From Ceratothoa steindachneri (taxonomy: Eukaryota; Arthropoda; Malacostraca; Isopoda; Cymothoidae), in contig OZ018317.1 in assembly GCA_963969495.1 (NCBI GenBank), forward strand, positions 226,840,099 to 226,904,098: 64,000 nucleotides of DNA, in the 5' to 3' direction. Below are positions 45,266 to 57,869 of this stretch, one piece after another. Made by a program: the position numbers and the translations under genes. Each line of letters opens with the position of its first letter. Position 1 is the stretch's first letter. The notes under the pieces are model-generated. The model saw only the letters and a list, made by a program, of their open reading frames with translations. It was not told the DNA's origin and made no database searches.

Positions 45266-46632
45266 TTAGCCAGCATTGTCGGCTAATGGATTCCGGCTAA
45301 GATTATAATCTATACAGGTTTTGGTACCATGTATATACCAAACTTTAAACTGATATTGTTGGAGTATCAAGAGCCATCGCATTATACGTCCGTTCTTGCT
45401 CTTTGTATTTCGGAGGTACGACAAATGGCGATGGTCAGTCTCGACAATAAACTCTTTCCCTATTAAATACATGTTAAACTTGGTACTACTCTATACTATA
45501 GCTGAAGCTTCCCGTTCTATTACCGAGTAATTATGTTCACGAGGCAGTGCTTTCGGCTCGCGTAAGCCACTGGGTGGCTTTCACCTTCATCGGAGTATTG
45601 GAACAGCACGCATCCAATTCCTTCGTCACTAGCTTCCGTCTGGATGCCGAAGGGTTTGGAGGGATTAGGGAGCCTCAAAATGGGGGTGGACTCTAGCTTG
45701 TCCTTGAGCCGCTGGATCTCTTCTGAAGGAGGGCACTTGAAGGAGTGGAAATAGACGCGAAGTTAGAGATAAATATACGGTAAAAGGAGGCCGATCCCAT
45801 GAATGACCTCAGCTGTTTCTTCGTACGGGGAAGAGGTATCTCGACAATGGCTCTGCTATTTTCGTCCTGGGAGCCCATCTGATTTTTCCCAACATTGAAG
45901 CCCAGATACTTTATAGTATCGTACGCAAAGTGGCACTTACTGGGGCCAAGAGTGAGTCTGTGCTCACGAAGTCTAGTAACTAGGGCACGGAGAGTTATTA
46001 CGTGTTGGTCCCACCTAGAGGTAGCAACATAAGGGTTGTCGAGGTAGAAGGAGACGTGCGGAAAGTCATCCATAATCCTTCCTATCATCCATTATAGTTG
46101 CTACATGCAGTGACTAACCCGAAAGCAAGTCTTTTAAACTAAAAAAAACCTTTATGTAGGAAAGGCAGTATAATTACGCACGTTTTTCGAAGGAGAATTT
46201 AATAGTAGGCTTTGCAGAGGCTCAACTTCGAAATAAATTTAGCTTCCTCAAAAAGGTGGAGATTTCGTCTATAAGGGGGATAGGTTCTGCATCAAACAGC
46301 GTGACCGAATTTAATTTTCGAAAATCGACTCACATGCAGAAAGTTTGGTCGGGCTTGCGCACCTTAACTATCTGGGAGCAGTAATCTGAATTCGAGGGCT
46401 CGATGATATTTAACGCTAGAAGATTGTCCACTTCTTAATTAAACGCTTTCCTAAGGTGGATGGGAAGAGGATAGGGCTTCGATCTAAGAGGTATTTGAGT
46501 GTTGAGAACGATGTCATGCTCAAATTGATTGGAGCAACCGACGGTCTCGTAGATGACATCTTCGAATCCATTTATAAATTGCTGCAGCTGACTCTTTTGA
46601 AGAGGCATTACCCTGGGGGAGACATTCAGCAC
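45266..46632 (-). pseudogene. Element C RT-RNase H remnant
   Basis: Reading in several frames: NQFEHDIVLNTQIPLRSKPYP (RT entry), SDYCSQIVKVRKPD and VDFRKLNSVT (fingers), YLDN where YLDD is expected (catalytic Asp replaced, near 46045), GPSKCHFAYDTIKYLGF (thumb) and FIVETDHRHLSYL followed by DYNLSRNP (RNase H). The stop after RNase H at 45266 appears to be the natural Pol end. It is inactive. Confidence 0.75.
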
Positions 46633-46704
46633 GGGGGATGATGATTCTGTGGGTCTAAGTAAAGATGGGATAGGGTAATCACCAGCTTGTTCAATACATA
46701 CTAC

Positions 46705-47865
46705 TTATACGACATTGAGGGGGTCAGCGGTATACACCGCTTTCAAAGGGGACTCTTCATCAAGGGCCACAATATTGTTGATACACGCACGCCGGTGATA
46801 TTTTTTTAACATATTGATGCGGAAAAACTTATCTCCTGAAGGGGTTCGAATCAGGTAATCCACTGGTCCTTTTACCTCTAAACGGAAAAGGGACCCTTCC
46901 ACTGGCTCAAGAGTTTGTTAATCTCCGTGGAAAGTAGCAACAGCACCTCGGTGCCAGGCATAAATCTTCTTTGCTTCATCTTTAAATCGAAATAAGTGCG
47001 ATACCTCTCCAAATTTATCTCAGCATTTTGATTCGAGATGTCGGCACATAGCTCGAGGCACTTTCGGAGGTCTAGGAGATACGAATAGGAGGATTGGATC
47101 TCGTTTTGCAGACGAGGATTGGTGAAAAGTTGCTTTAAAATAGAAAGGGGGCCTCAAACATTACGGCCATACAGTAATTCGAAGGGGGCGAATCCTACGG
47201 TCCTATGGGAGATTTCACTACACGCAAACAGGGCCAGGGGTAAAAAGCGGTGCCATACTCGGGGCTGACCGATACACAATTTTATGAGGATTGCTTTCAA
47301 TGTGCCATTTAGCTTTTAGCACCTCCGTTTGCCGCTGGGTGGTATGGGGTGTTACACAGAAGTTTTACTATGCGGAGCTTTCCGACATACTCCATAAGCT
47401 CGGAGGTAAATTTTCTTCCTCGATCGCACAATACCTTTTTAGCAATTCCTACCTGAGAAAAAATGGAAATGAGGGCTTCGGCGCACGAAACGCTATCAAT
47501 GGGCTTAAGGGGAACTGACTCAGGAAAACTGGTAGCAAAGTCTACTAAAGTGAGGCCGTAACTGTTTCCTTCACTAGAGAGGGGATGAATGGGACCCATA
47601 AGATCAATGGCCACGCAAGAAAAAAGTTCCGAGATGATCCGGCTTTTCTGAAGGGGGCTGGCTTGACGCACCCTTTTACAGATGTCCTTTGGCAGGCATC
47701 GCATGATTTGCAGTACTCTGCAATTTCTCTGGCCACACCTGGAAAATAAAAATATGTAAAAACACTCGGAGAGGTTTTATTGTGACTAAAATGACTGGAG
47801 AATAAACTATTGTGAGAAATCTGAAGGATTTAGGGGGACGTGAGAGCGGGGAACACACAAGGTGT
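46705..47865 (-). pseudogene. Element C integrase remnant
   Basis: Zinc module HFSHNKT...CKSCDACQ (47810-47690), core with FSCVAIDLMGP (first Asp, ~47610), CDRGRKFTSE (second Asp) and a lost Glu at YHPAANGGAKS. The C-terminal module reads KGPVDYLIRTP to 46705. The following linker (ALDEESPLKAV, then SPRVMPLQKSQLQQFI) is the one that precedes RT in E2, so integrase is joined to RT here. Confidence 0.75.
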
Positions 47866-47900
47866 GTTTTTCAGGTTCGATTCGGTCGGAGCATTTAGGA

Positions 47901-48664
47901 TGTAACGGCTCATTCTGGACAATGTATGATATACTTTTTCCACCACGGGAAGACTCTTGCTCCTGAGTCCTGGCTTTCTCCCAAAGGAAGAGGAGAGTTA
48001 CACACATCTTCTGGCCGCGGGCAAAATCCTCGTTCCGGAGGGTCTCGATCTCCAGATCGACAGGGTTTTTTAAAGGAATGGGTTCCCAACGACTTCCAGC
48101 TACGCTCGCGACGCGTCAACTCTTTACACGGCCTCGCTCGTACCTAGGGCCTAAGAGTTCCCACCGACAGACGATAGACACGGACAGGCATCTATCACTC
48201 GGGTATCGACATCGTTCTCGTCTGAAGTACTCCCTCGTCATTTCACAGCGAGGTTAAAGAAGAAGGAATTTTGCAACTGAAACTTTGCAGCGGCCCGCTT
48301 ACTCGTCGTATCCAAAGCCTCCAGTCAATTAGGCTTTACGTGAGTCTCCCTGTCATTTGAACTCGCTCCCTTTTTCCCTGAAAGCAATCATCGTACATCC
48401 TCTCTCGGACTCTCGTTCCCGTCAAGTCCTTTGTATCCCCCCACCGTTTGGTACTCCGGGTCTCATCTTATTTACTGTCATTTATATACTTTTGCTATTA
48501 ATATTTTCTTCGTATATATTAAAGTTATTTTTTTACAATCAGTTTCTTTAAACCCAGAACCTTTAAGAATTGATTATTTAGGCCACCGCACTCGATTTTG
48601 ATTATTTAACCCTCGCACTGGGATCTATATCCTAATTTCGGGCGTGCTCACTTCCCGCGTTACA
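47901..48664 (+). repeat. Probable solo LTR with 7-bp inverted termini
   Basis: It begins TGTAACG and ends CGTTACA, 764 bp. It has a TATA-rich part and a TATTAAA near 48515 in the right half. It interrupts element C just upstream of the integrase zinc module. Flanking bases do not show a target duplication, so boundaries may have decayed or this pairing may be chance. Confidence 0.45.
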
Positions 48665-50400
48665 GCAGAGTCAATCCTCGGCTAGCATCGATGTTCTAAT
48701 CTACGACAATTACATTTCCTCTTGCGAACACATTAATAATGTATAAATATGTAAAAATAAAAGCTGTGACTATAAGGTATCAACATTCATCATACAGGTA
48801 GCTTTTCTTTACTCCAAAATATGAATTACTCAATTAAATATATAAATGCGGCGTAAAAGAGTAGCAGCAAATAGTTTTTTTTGCATAAGTGAAGAAGATG
48901 CATCCAGTATACGATGGAAAAACAATTTTGATGGCTTCGCAACTGTTTTCTCAAGGCTGCTCAACAACCTTCAAGTAGCTTAAAAATAAAGTTTTTATCA
49001 TTAAAATTATTTGCTTCTTGAAATATTTTCTTGGCTTCTGTTGGAACATAAATAATGTCGTGTTAAAGAATTTGAATTAGAATATATAGGAGAAAGCAAA
49101 ATTTCATATCAGGATAAACTTGCTGGAATTTCGACAAAGTTTTGTGACAAAATTGTATAAGTCAAAAATGGTCGAAGCTTGCAAGTGCGAGCTGTCTTTT
49201 TCCGCACGGAACTACGGCAGATGCCATTAATTCTTGAGACAATTGTCTCGCTCGTATGCCTTTGCCAGCTTAAAATGTTTTGCTCCCTCTTATTAAACTT
49301 TGGCATGGAATATAGGAAACTTTTTGAAGGTACTCACATTATGAAGTATATAAATATGGGGTTTACATTTTTTTTACATGTTCACATTATTCCCCTATGA
49401 TACTTTACTTCAATAGTCTCTCCTTCCACGTACGCGGTTTGCATCTTGATACAATTTTCTCTTTCTTCTCTTACATAAATCTAGTTATGGGTAATCTTTC
49501 TAGTACAGACACCCTAATTAATTTGTAATTTAGCTTTTAGATTATTTACTATTATTACTCATATATTTATATAGGAACATACAATAACATCAAGTATCAT
49601 ATTAAAACATCTTCAAATGATTTTAATGAAAGAAAAGATGTTCTCTACACCAAAATTGTATGGAGCCGGCGATACCCTTCAAGCCATTTCATCGGTTTCG
49701 GTCCATATTTACCACTCTAAATTTGGTAAACCCGAAGATTGGAGAGATATGAACCTCTTCTCTGATGACTTGTCTCGCAGATTCTAAACCACCTTCTGAT
49801 TGTGACTCGCCCCTGGTTTTCGAGCCCTTATTCAGAATCAAGCCCAGGACCAGGTAAAAAATTGAGGATGGGGGTTGCAAATTTCAAAGATATTTAAAAT
49901 AATTGAGATAGTAACTATTTGCATAGTTTTCAGTGTTTGCGAGAATCATAAGATTTGCCAACCCTGTAAAATTGTTTAGGTCAGTAAATTATTCTTGGAT
50001 CATTTCGTAGAAGAGCGTCATTGAGGATATTAACATGATATTTTTCTATATGGCTCTTCTTATTTTACATTCATTCAAGAACTATAATTAAAGGTCTAAT
50101 TTTATTTCTTTTATATTCATTTCATTTCCGGATGAAGACGGAAAATTTGCTTGTAATAGCAAAGGACGTGATTTTTCACGAGAAACCGATCTTAGATCAA
50201 ATTGTCGAGGAATCAGTAATATTTGCGTTCACTGGATTGATTGGAGATTCCTTCTATTTTCAGTGGACGGGGTAGGCCACCCCCAAAGGGTGAACTATCC
50301 CTAGATTTTATTCTACTTTCTATCTTTTCTTTCATATATTCCACATAGTAAACAATATAACTCGCCCACCACTGTGATTAAAACTACTACAATGTAGGGA
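48665..50400. other. Gene-free stretch
   Basis: AT-rich single-copy DNA on both strands with only short frames and no motif that I recognise. Confidence 0.6.
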
Positions 50401-50469
50401 GAGTACCCAAGAAAACATGAAACAAGAGAAGCACAACAACATCCAAATATGCTTTAATTATTAACAGAT

Positions 50470-52795
50470 GGAAGCTCCCACGTCAAAACAATGTCAAAAA
50501 GGGATAAATGTGCGCCGAATCCTGGCAAAAGGCAGACTATTGGAGAGAGTGCAACGAGATTTAGGAGAAATGTATCAACTACGGGGGATATATATGTAAA
50601 GAGTTGCGAAAGACATCGTCCACTTAATGGGGTAGGCCAAAATGCACATAAAGGTAGCAAATGGCACATCAATGTAGGTAGTGACGTGTATCTTTTACAC
50701 TCAAGTAGTGAATAATGGCAAACTATGAACCTTCAAAATATCCCTAAATGACATGCTCAAGAAGAACGGTATGAAAATGTGATCCCCTGTGATCCCTCGA
50801 TCTTCGTAAACCCTAACCCTGAGTATGGCTAAAACTATGAGGATGAACATCCTGAAAGAGACAGCCAACAAATGTCTCAAGGCTACAGAAGAAACAATCT
50901 TTAACCAGCAAAAGAAAACGCAAATGAGGAAATAAGGACTAGAGAGACTGCAACCAGGAGGAATGAGGCTGCTGAATTCAATCCCAAAGCTTATGTGAGC
51001 GACGGCTTTCCCTTACCAGGAGGAAGGAAACAAACAGACATATTAAAAGCAATAAAGGAGGCCACATGTAAATGGGCCTACAAAGGCAAAACTGGCGAGA
51101 ATGATGAACGTGATGTCGAGAAGTTGAGACTGCAAGACGCTCAACCACACAACCTATACTTGCCTACGATGTTGGAGAATTGGAGGTCAGAAAGACACTT
51201 CTAAACGGAACACGCTTTACACTAACAAAAACGCTTACTAAGAAAATCCCAGTGATCAATGCAATACGAAAAAGGAAGAAAACTCAAAATTCTGCAAATT
51301 AATACAAATTAATAGATTAGAAAGACAGGATGTCTAGGCAAAATTTTCAGGGAAACTGATCCAGAAATAATATTAATATCAGAACATGGAGTAAACACAG
51401 ATATAAGAACAATACAAATATTAAATTATACTGTCATGAAAGCTAAGTCAACAGGTATAGCGCACAACGGGGCTGCCATAGCAATTAGAAAAGACAGATT
51501 ACTAAAGAAATGGATGGCTTTGATGAAGCAAACGTAGCATTCAATCTAAGCATACTTAGATTGAATCAGAAGCATTGCCAATAATAATAACCACTGGATA
51601 CAAACCGCCAAGATGCAACTTCATCGATATGCGTAATATGATGACCACCTTCAGCATAAGACTCCAAATGATATTCCTGAGATACCTGAATGTAACGTAC
51701 AGAGTAACTAGCGACCCCCAAAATCAAAGTATTGAGAACTTCAAAATTTAGATCGTAAAAGGAACATATTCAATAGAATTGGTACTTCCGTGGCAGAGCA
51801 GCCTCAAAACCAAGCATATCATTATGTAGGTACCACATGTCTTACATCAATAATCTGCAATCTATCAACATAGCATTAGTGATTACGTTTGAAAATTCCT
51901 GGAAATCAATCAAAACACAATACAGTTACCGGTATCAGAAGGAAAGTGCTATAATAGAGCGTACTGGGGCGAATATAAAACTAATCTTAGAATATTTATC
52001 CAGGCTGACCTTACCGAAGGTAACCTGAAGTAATTGATGAAGAAATTAAGCGTCGAATTCAGCTTTCATTCATATAAAAAACAAAATACACTAAAACGAG
52101 ACATCGCCCCCTCCCTCAACCAAGATAGGCACTATATATTACTAAAAACTGTCTACGCACAAATAGCAATACTCGGTCTAACCGGAGAAATAAAAAGTGC
52201 GCTAAGAAGAGGAAAAGAATAGTTGAGGCCTCTCATAGAAGAACAACCAATAAATTATATCGGAAAGCCTCATCGAAGAAATTGACGTGGATAGGAATTC
52301 AAAAGAAAATTGCAGGCTAATAAATATAATTCAACAAAGACTTCGAAAAAGCAAAATAGCATTGCAAGATTAAAAAGGGAAAAATAAGAGATGATAGAAC
52401 CATCGAGCGTGAATTCAGACATCACGAAAATCTCAGCAAAACCAAGAAAAATCACCATACTACCCGTCCTAGACACCTGAGCTGCCAACATCTTTAATGC
52501 CCTAATGCCTAATATCCAGTTCGAAAACGACATCAGCCAACTAGTCGTAGGTCAATAGAGGAATGTGATTGCTCAAGCACGGACAACAACAATAGAGATG
52601 GAAAAAATCAACCACTTCGAAAGGAAATAAAGAAGAAACAGGATAAAATTCACCGTAGTCCCTATCTCGACAGGAAAGTTGCGAATTATTAAAATACAAG
52701 GCTACCTGTACTGATATCATCTGGAAATAAAAGCACTAGTGCTAAAGATGACCTCAAGAGGCTACATTAGCCACGCAGAAGAAAGAATAGATAGA
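50470..52795 (+). mobile_element. Degenerate APE-type LINE (plus strand)
   Basis: A Lys/Arg-rich ORF1-like part (50491-51204), then endonuclease (about 51330-51760) and an RT C-terminal part (about 52560-52790). The RT palm is missing. The endonuclease opening, DPEIILISEHGVNTDI, resembles L-C (DPDIILITEHGIDT), so both are one LINE group. Confidence 0.65.
51290..52790 (+). pseudogene. LINE endonuclease and RT end, degenerate
   Basis: Endonuclease pieces EIILISEHG, AHNGAAIAIRKD, IIITTGYKPPRCNF and DLNVTYR occur in order in changing frames. Near 52645 KFTVVPISTGKL and RGYISHAEERID match the RT thumb region. Numerous stops; not functional. Confidence 0.65.
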
Positions 52796-52839
52796 ATAAC
52801 CTATGTGTTAAGGATCCTATATCCATTACCTGCGTTATG

Positions 52840-53950
52840 AACCAGTAACAAAAGAAAAACCTATCCAGCTCTAGGAAGGCAGGTACTAATACGAGTATAT
52901 CCTCACAGTTAATAAGTAACTCTGCCCAAAGCAGGGTTTTTACCATGTAGTCAACGGGGCCACGAGCTTCTATGAACGTGAAGGGCCCCTTCCATTGAGT
53001 TAGTAATTTATTCGTCTCAGTCGGCAGCAGTAATAATACTTCATCCCCAGGCGTTAACTTTCGAGATATGGCTTTTAAGTCGAAATAATTTCGGTACTTT
53101 TCGAGGGTGCACTCGCGTTTAAGCGGGCCAACTCTGCGCATTTCTCCAAGCTTTCCCATAACTCGATCACGTAGGCAACGGATGATTTAACTTCTTCATC
53201 TAATTGGTGATTGGTGAAGAGTTCCTTAAAGATACTCATAGGACCTCGGACGTTCCGTTCGTACAATAATTTAAAGGGGACAAACCCCATAGTGCTTTGG
53301 GGGATTTCTCGGCAAGTGAAGAGAGCGACAGAAAGATATCGGTGCCACTCTCGGGGTTGAGCCTGATAGAGCTTTGTCAACACTGCCTTTATGGTACCGT
53401 TTAATTTATCCCAAATTCCGTTGGCTGAGGAGTGAAAAGGGGTCGTGAATAGGGGTTTGACAACGAGTAACTTGCCCACGTATTCCATCAGTTCTGATGT
53501 GACCTGATGGCCTCGGTCGGAGAGAATTTCCTTTGGGATACCTACTCGGGAAAAAATGGAGATGAGGGCTTCCGCACAGGAAATACTGTCTATTTTTCTG
53601 AGGGAAACGGCGTTGGGAAAACGAGTGGCGCAGTCTACTAAAGTGAGTATATACGAGTACCTTTCACTAGACGGGGGATAGAGATGCACCACCAAGTTTA
53701 TAGAAACTCTGAAGAAGGGTTTAGTGATGACGGGAGTTTTCTGTAATGGAGCCGGCGGTACTCTGCCTTTAGAGGAGGTCTTCTGGCACCGTTCGCATGG
53801 CTGGCAGTATATAGCGATCTCCTTAACGGCGCCGGGCCAAAAGAAGTATTTACAAATACGTAAGGATGTTTTGTTGTGACTGAAATGTCCAGCCAATAAT
53901 CCATCATGGTCGATTTTTAATACTCGTTGGGTTTACCCCTGGGGAATGCA
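52840..53950 (-). pseudogene. Element D integrase
   Basis: Zinc module HDGLLAGHFSHNK...CQPCERCQ (53930-53770). In the core the first Asp is replaced (VSINLVV), the second is kept (LSDRGHQ) and the Glu position reads WDKLNG. The C-terminal module reads LLTQWKGPFTFIEARGPVDYMV near 52980. The 273-codon frame from 53896 is otherwise uninterrupted; a shift near 53100 separates the C-terminal module. Two catalytic losses make it inactive. It lies next to the protease, not after RNase H. Confidence 0.8.
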
Positions 53951-54189
53951 TAAGACTTTATCCAACAAAAGGAGGGGGAGGGGGGGGGGGGTTACTTCCG
54001 CCGTCGTTCGGTAGAATAACGACTTCTCCACAACGTACCTTATTCGTTTGTTCCCCCGAACCGATTCTACTTAATTCTCAGCTCCCTTCTCCCACGGGGT
54101 TCGAAGAGTGGGGAAGTCCTTCTAGGCAGTCACGAAGGCTTGGAAATTCAGCACTTCGTATTCAGGGTTCTCAAGAGGAGATAAAGGCG

Positions 54190-54500
54190 TCAGGAGAATG
54201 GCCCTCTTAGTAGCTTGAATCCGAGTTATTACCGGCTGAGCCACGGGATTTTGGGAGAGCTGTGTGCTCTGGCCTATTAATACGGAGCAGAATTTAATAG
54301 GCGCGGCTACTAACCCGGTCTAGCCAGTGAAATATTGGCACTGGATGTGACATCTGTCGACGGGCAACTTGTTGGCTCAGCCCAGGAAATCTTGGACGAC
54401 CGCGAACCTCCATTCCTGGGGGCTGACTGGGGGAAGAAATTCCTCAGATACGACGATACAGGTGCACCCCGTATCGCGTACTAGTGTTGAGACTCAGCAC
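54190..54500 (-). pseudogene. Element D protease remnant
   Basis: RVSTLVRDTGCTCIVVSEEFLP and later FCSVLIGQS align by eye with the E2 protease. The D-T-G triplet is kept. Stops interrupt the frame. Confidence 0.7.
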
Positions 54501-54669
54501 CCATTTACCGATCTCGTCTCGAATTTTAGTTCTCCCGGGGAACTCTTATTAAATAAAAAATTCGACTGTTGGTCAGTAGAATTGGAGAGGGATGTAGAGG
54601 CCGTTGAAGTGGGGAGTTGTTCTTGAGGGAGAGTTGCCGTGAGGTTGTGCATCTGTTGGCTCGAATATG

Positions 54670-55676
54670 ACTTCAACCTCGAATTTTGGGGGCAATTATA
54701 CTTAATGTGACCTTAGCTGCCACAACTAAAGCAGGTAACTGGGTTCTTGGGGAATGACGAGAACGAGCGGTTTTGATGCATTAGAATTTGGTTTTGGGGT
54801 TTCCAGAGGTCTGGACAATTTTAGGGAGTTTTTTGCTGGGGTTTCTGAGGATAACTGCCTTTCTTTAGAGTCAAGGAATGAGTCCTTTTGAACTCTCGCG
54901 GATACAGTCTATGGTTGGTACCATGCTTGTCCGCATCTTCCACGCAGTCGTTAAATGTAGTGGCTCGCCTGTCCTTGATGAACGCTCGTATCTCTGGGGG
55001 AAGGGTACACAACAATTGATCTTTCAGAATAAAGTCGACGAGAGAGTCGATCTCATTCTCCACTTGTGCTGAATGTTTGGCCTGGCTGAATTCTGGCCTG
55101 CCTAAACTTGATCCGATACTCTTCGGGGTTTAGGTTGACGGCAGCCAGTAGCTCGTGTTTTCACGTGGTGTAGTTCACGAAAGCCTCGGAAGATAATGAG
55201 ATAAATACGTCCCGAAGCCGGGTACTAAGCAGAGGCACTAATCTGGCGATCCCCTCTGTCTCTAGGTCCCAATGATTCAACTCGAATACCTTCTCAAAGT
55301 GTGTCAGAAATGAACACAGGTATTTGTTTACTTTATAAGCTGGGAGTTTCATTGCAGCTATCATCCGTGTAGCCCACTCTCGGGATCATATGGAATGGGC
55401 TACTGCCTGATCCCTGCTCATTTCTCTTTCATGAGCGTGTACTCGTTCTCGTCGTCTGTTTCCCTTTATAATTTTTTTTCTGCTTCCCTTTGTAATTTTC
55501 TTTCTTCCACTTCCCTTTCTAATTTGAATTTTCTTTCTTCCCTCTCAAATTTTCTTTTTTCTGCTTCCCGTTGGGATTTTCTCTTCTGCTTCCGCTTCCT
55601 GGACGTAGGCAATTAGTTCATTGGCTCTTAGTCCCAACGCTTGGGCTAGTTGGTTGATTTTTTCGATCACTTCCAT
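54670..55676 (-). pseudogene. Element D Gag: SCAN-like capsid and CCHC knuckle
   Basis: From the ATG at 55676 the frame reads MEVIEKINQLAQALGLRANELIAYVQ, then a coiled region. The capsid follows at ~55345-54940: LTHFEKVFELNHW, LVPLLSTRLRDVF, LNPEEYRIKFRQAR, DQLLCTLPPEIRAFIKDR. This helix pattern is that of SCAN domains, which are known to derive from Gmr1-like gag. A zinc knuckle (CFSCGS-stop-GHIKYNC) at ~54730 contains a stop codon. Several frame changes make it non-functional. Confidence 0.7.
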
Positions 55677-55953
55677 TTTATCCCTGTTTGTTTGTCCCAA
55701 ACTCACCGATCTGCTGAAGGTACTTATGCAACAACTCACCAGGTAGTGCGCTGCCTTACTTACCCTTAATCCCACTACTTTGCTAATTGGAATACCCCTC
55801 CACCGAAAAATTACTTAATAACCTTAACAAGCTAAACTTCTCAGATTGATACACCGACCTTGTTATGTTTAACCTTTCCTTGAACGCTTGGCACACATTA
55901 ATTATTATTTAAGGGAACACAAATCAAACAACTTTTATTAAGTTCTTCCAATA

Positions 55954-55970
55954 CCTCACACCTGACACCA
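55954..55970 (-). other. Element D primer binding site (tRNA-Leu-like)
   Basis: TGGTGTCAGGTGTGAGG lies eight bases from the LTR edge at 55979. It is the better preserved version of the site in E2. Confidence 0.65.
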
Positions 55971-55978
55971 AATATTTA

Positions 55979-57629
55979 TGTCGTGGTATAGGAAGGACCG
56001 AGGGATGGAGTTCGTACGTAGGGCTTGGTTACGTACTACAAAACTCCGTGATTACGTTTTACCTCTAAGAGTGCTATATTAGATTATTATCGATTATTAT
56101 TATTCTTATTAGGTTAATCTTTGAAGGTTCCTAGTGCCTTGCTCAGCGTTTCTAGGATTGAATAAAAATGGTTTCTAAGAAAACTAGAACTTATATTAAA
56201 AACATGAACCAATGAAATTTAACACATTTAAGTGAGGCTTTCTAAATTATATACTTGAATTTATAGTAATGGTTGAACCATAGCTCACTCTAATATTAAA
56301 TACAACTGACCTCAACGAAACAGAAACCAGAGGTTTAAATAACTTACGAGATTCTAAGAGAATTGGATTTGAGTCCGACATTGAACTCATTTGTTGTCAC
56401 CTTAAGAGTGTTGCTTCCGGGCGGACGCGTGGATCAGCGTTTACAGCTGTGGTCTCAAGAGAAAAATTCTTTAAAGCCACAAAGGACTTCGGAGAGTGTG
56501 GCAGATGGAGACACGCACGCCTTCTAGGGGGAAAGTATCTCGCCACGCGATAGGGAAAGAATATTTCTTCTTCTCTTCTGATTACTTTGGAAATAATTCG
56601 CACTGGCTAGCGATGATCCAATGCGTAAATCCTTTGACTCAGGGAAGTACTGGAGGGAGTTTACTTGGGATATTCCTCAAAGGCGAGGACTATCTCTGTG
56701 TTTTGGGATACACCAGGATAGGGTGTTTCTCTGATGAGGGTTAGTTAAACTTGCTTGTTAATTCAAGTTAACTTAAAGTTCGGTGTGACCACCAGGAAAT
56801 GGCTCCGGATGAGCTTCTTCAAGTGTCATTTGTTGGTAGCCGGGCCTCTTGCCTGTCTTCGTCGCCGTGGTGACTAACGCAATCTACCCCATTTTTCCAA
56901 AGTTATTTGAATTTATACTTCGCCACCCCATTGGGGATAGGGAAAGGAGGGGGTGGGGATGCGTGGAAAGGCTGCATTAAGTCTCCTTCTCTAACGGTTT
57001 TTCTCACAGCCTCACTCAACTAGCCTTAAGGGACCTTCTGGCTTTAGGATGACGCTCCTCTAATTTCGCATATGCGGTGAAATTGGATACAAACTCTTAG
57101 GGGGAATCTACCTATTTTACCGATGTTAGGGTCACGGGTCCAACCTGAGCTGATGAGTGCATTATGTGGCCCTGGGGAACCCGTTTAGCTTCTCATCGAG
57201 ATAAGGGGAGAGAGGGGAGGAGGTTAAGTGGTCGGGCTACGCCATCTCCACAGAGAGGACGTTTTAGTTACAGAACTGCGCTTAATTGTGAGGGTGGGGT
57301 ATCGATTACCTTACATCATTATTTCAAATTTATTCGTTTACCTAAGTTTTTTCTTCTCCAAACAAGTGTGCGGGTGGTTTATAGTGCCTTCCTTCCCGCA
57401 CGCGGGATCTAAGCTGCTCCGGATCACAGGCCCTTTGACGAAACACGATTTCTCATCGATACTTGCGCTGAATTCACCCTTCTTCCATCGGGAGTGTAGA
57501 AGACATCTATCTAGTACATTTTTAGAGCAAATGGAACCAAGATTGCCGTTTACAAAATACAGCTGAAGACACTTTCTCTTGGTCTCCATCGAACTTTTAA
57601 GTGGGTCCTACTCGTAGCAACGGTTTACA
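55979..57629 (-). repeat. Element D 5' LTR (right edge tentative)
   Basis: Starts TGTCGTGGTATAGG, like the E2 LTR start TGTCGTAG. Candidate end is TTTACA at 57629, similar to the E2 end ATTACA. No second LTR is present to confirm it. No gene is visible inside. Confidence 0.4.
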
Positions 57630-57869
57630 GTCCATTTAGACGCTGATTTTCTTAGTCATTTTGAGCTTTATGTTGACCTAAACATAAACTCCCTCATGGA
57701 TCAGGACACCTCACTTCGTTTTCGTACTTGAATAAGCTCAGAGAAATCTACCGCCATCTGCGGCGCCGTGCCATCAAATTCATTCAAGAGCCTTTTGAAA
57801 AAGTTCCTTGCAGTCCTTACTCCGATAGGTCAGCCAATGCTGATATATAGCAGAGCGTGACTCATCACA

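Larger units (their letters stand above)
45266..47875 (-). mobile_element. Element C: Gmr1-like gypsy remnant, order IN-RT-RNase H
   Basis: On the minus strand integrase comes first (47860 to ~46705), then a linker, RT (46632 to ~45693) and RNase H (to 45266, ending LSRNPLADNAG-stop). This is the reverse of the usual gypsy order RT-RNase H-IN. Many stops and shifts are present. Gag, protease and both LTRs are not found adjacent. Confidence 0.75.
52767..57629 (-). mobile_element. Element D: Gmr1-like gypsy remnant, order Gag-PR-IN
   Basis: On the minus strand: 5' LTR (from 55979 rightwards), primer site, Gag with SCAN-like capsid and zinc knuckle, protease, then integrase directly. RT and RNase H are missing, as the plus-strand LINE abuts at ~52790. 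The protease and Gag start match E2 closely. The right edge of the LTR is tentative. Confidence 0.75.
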
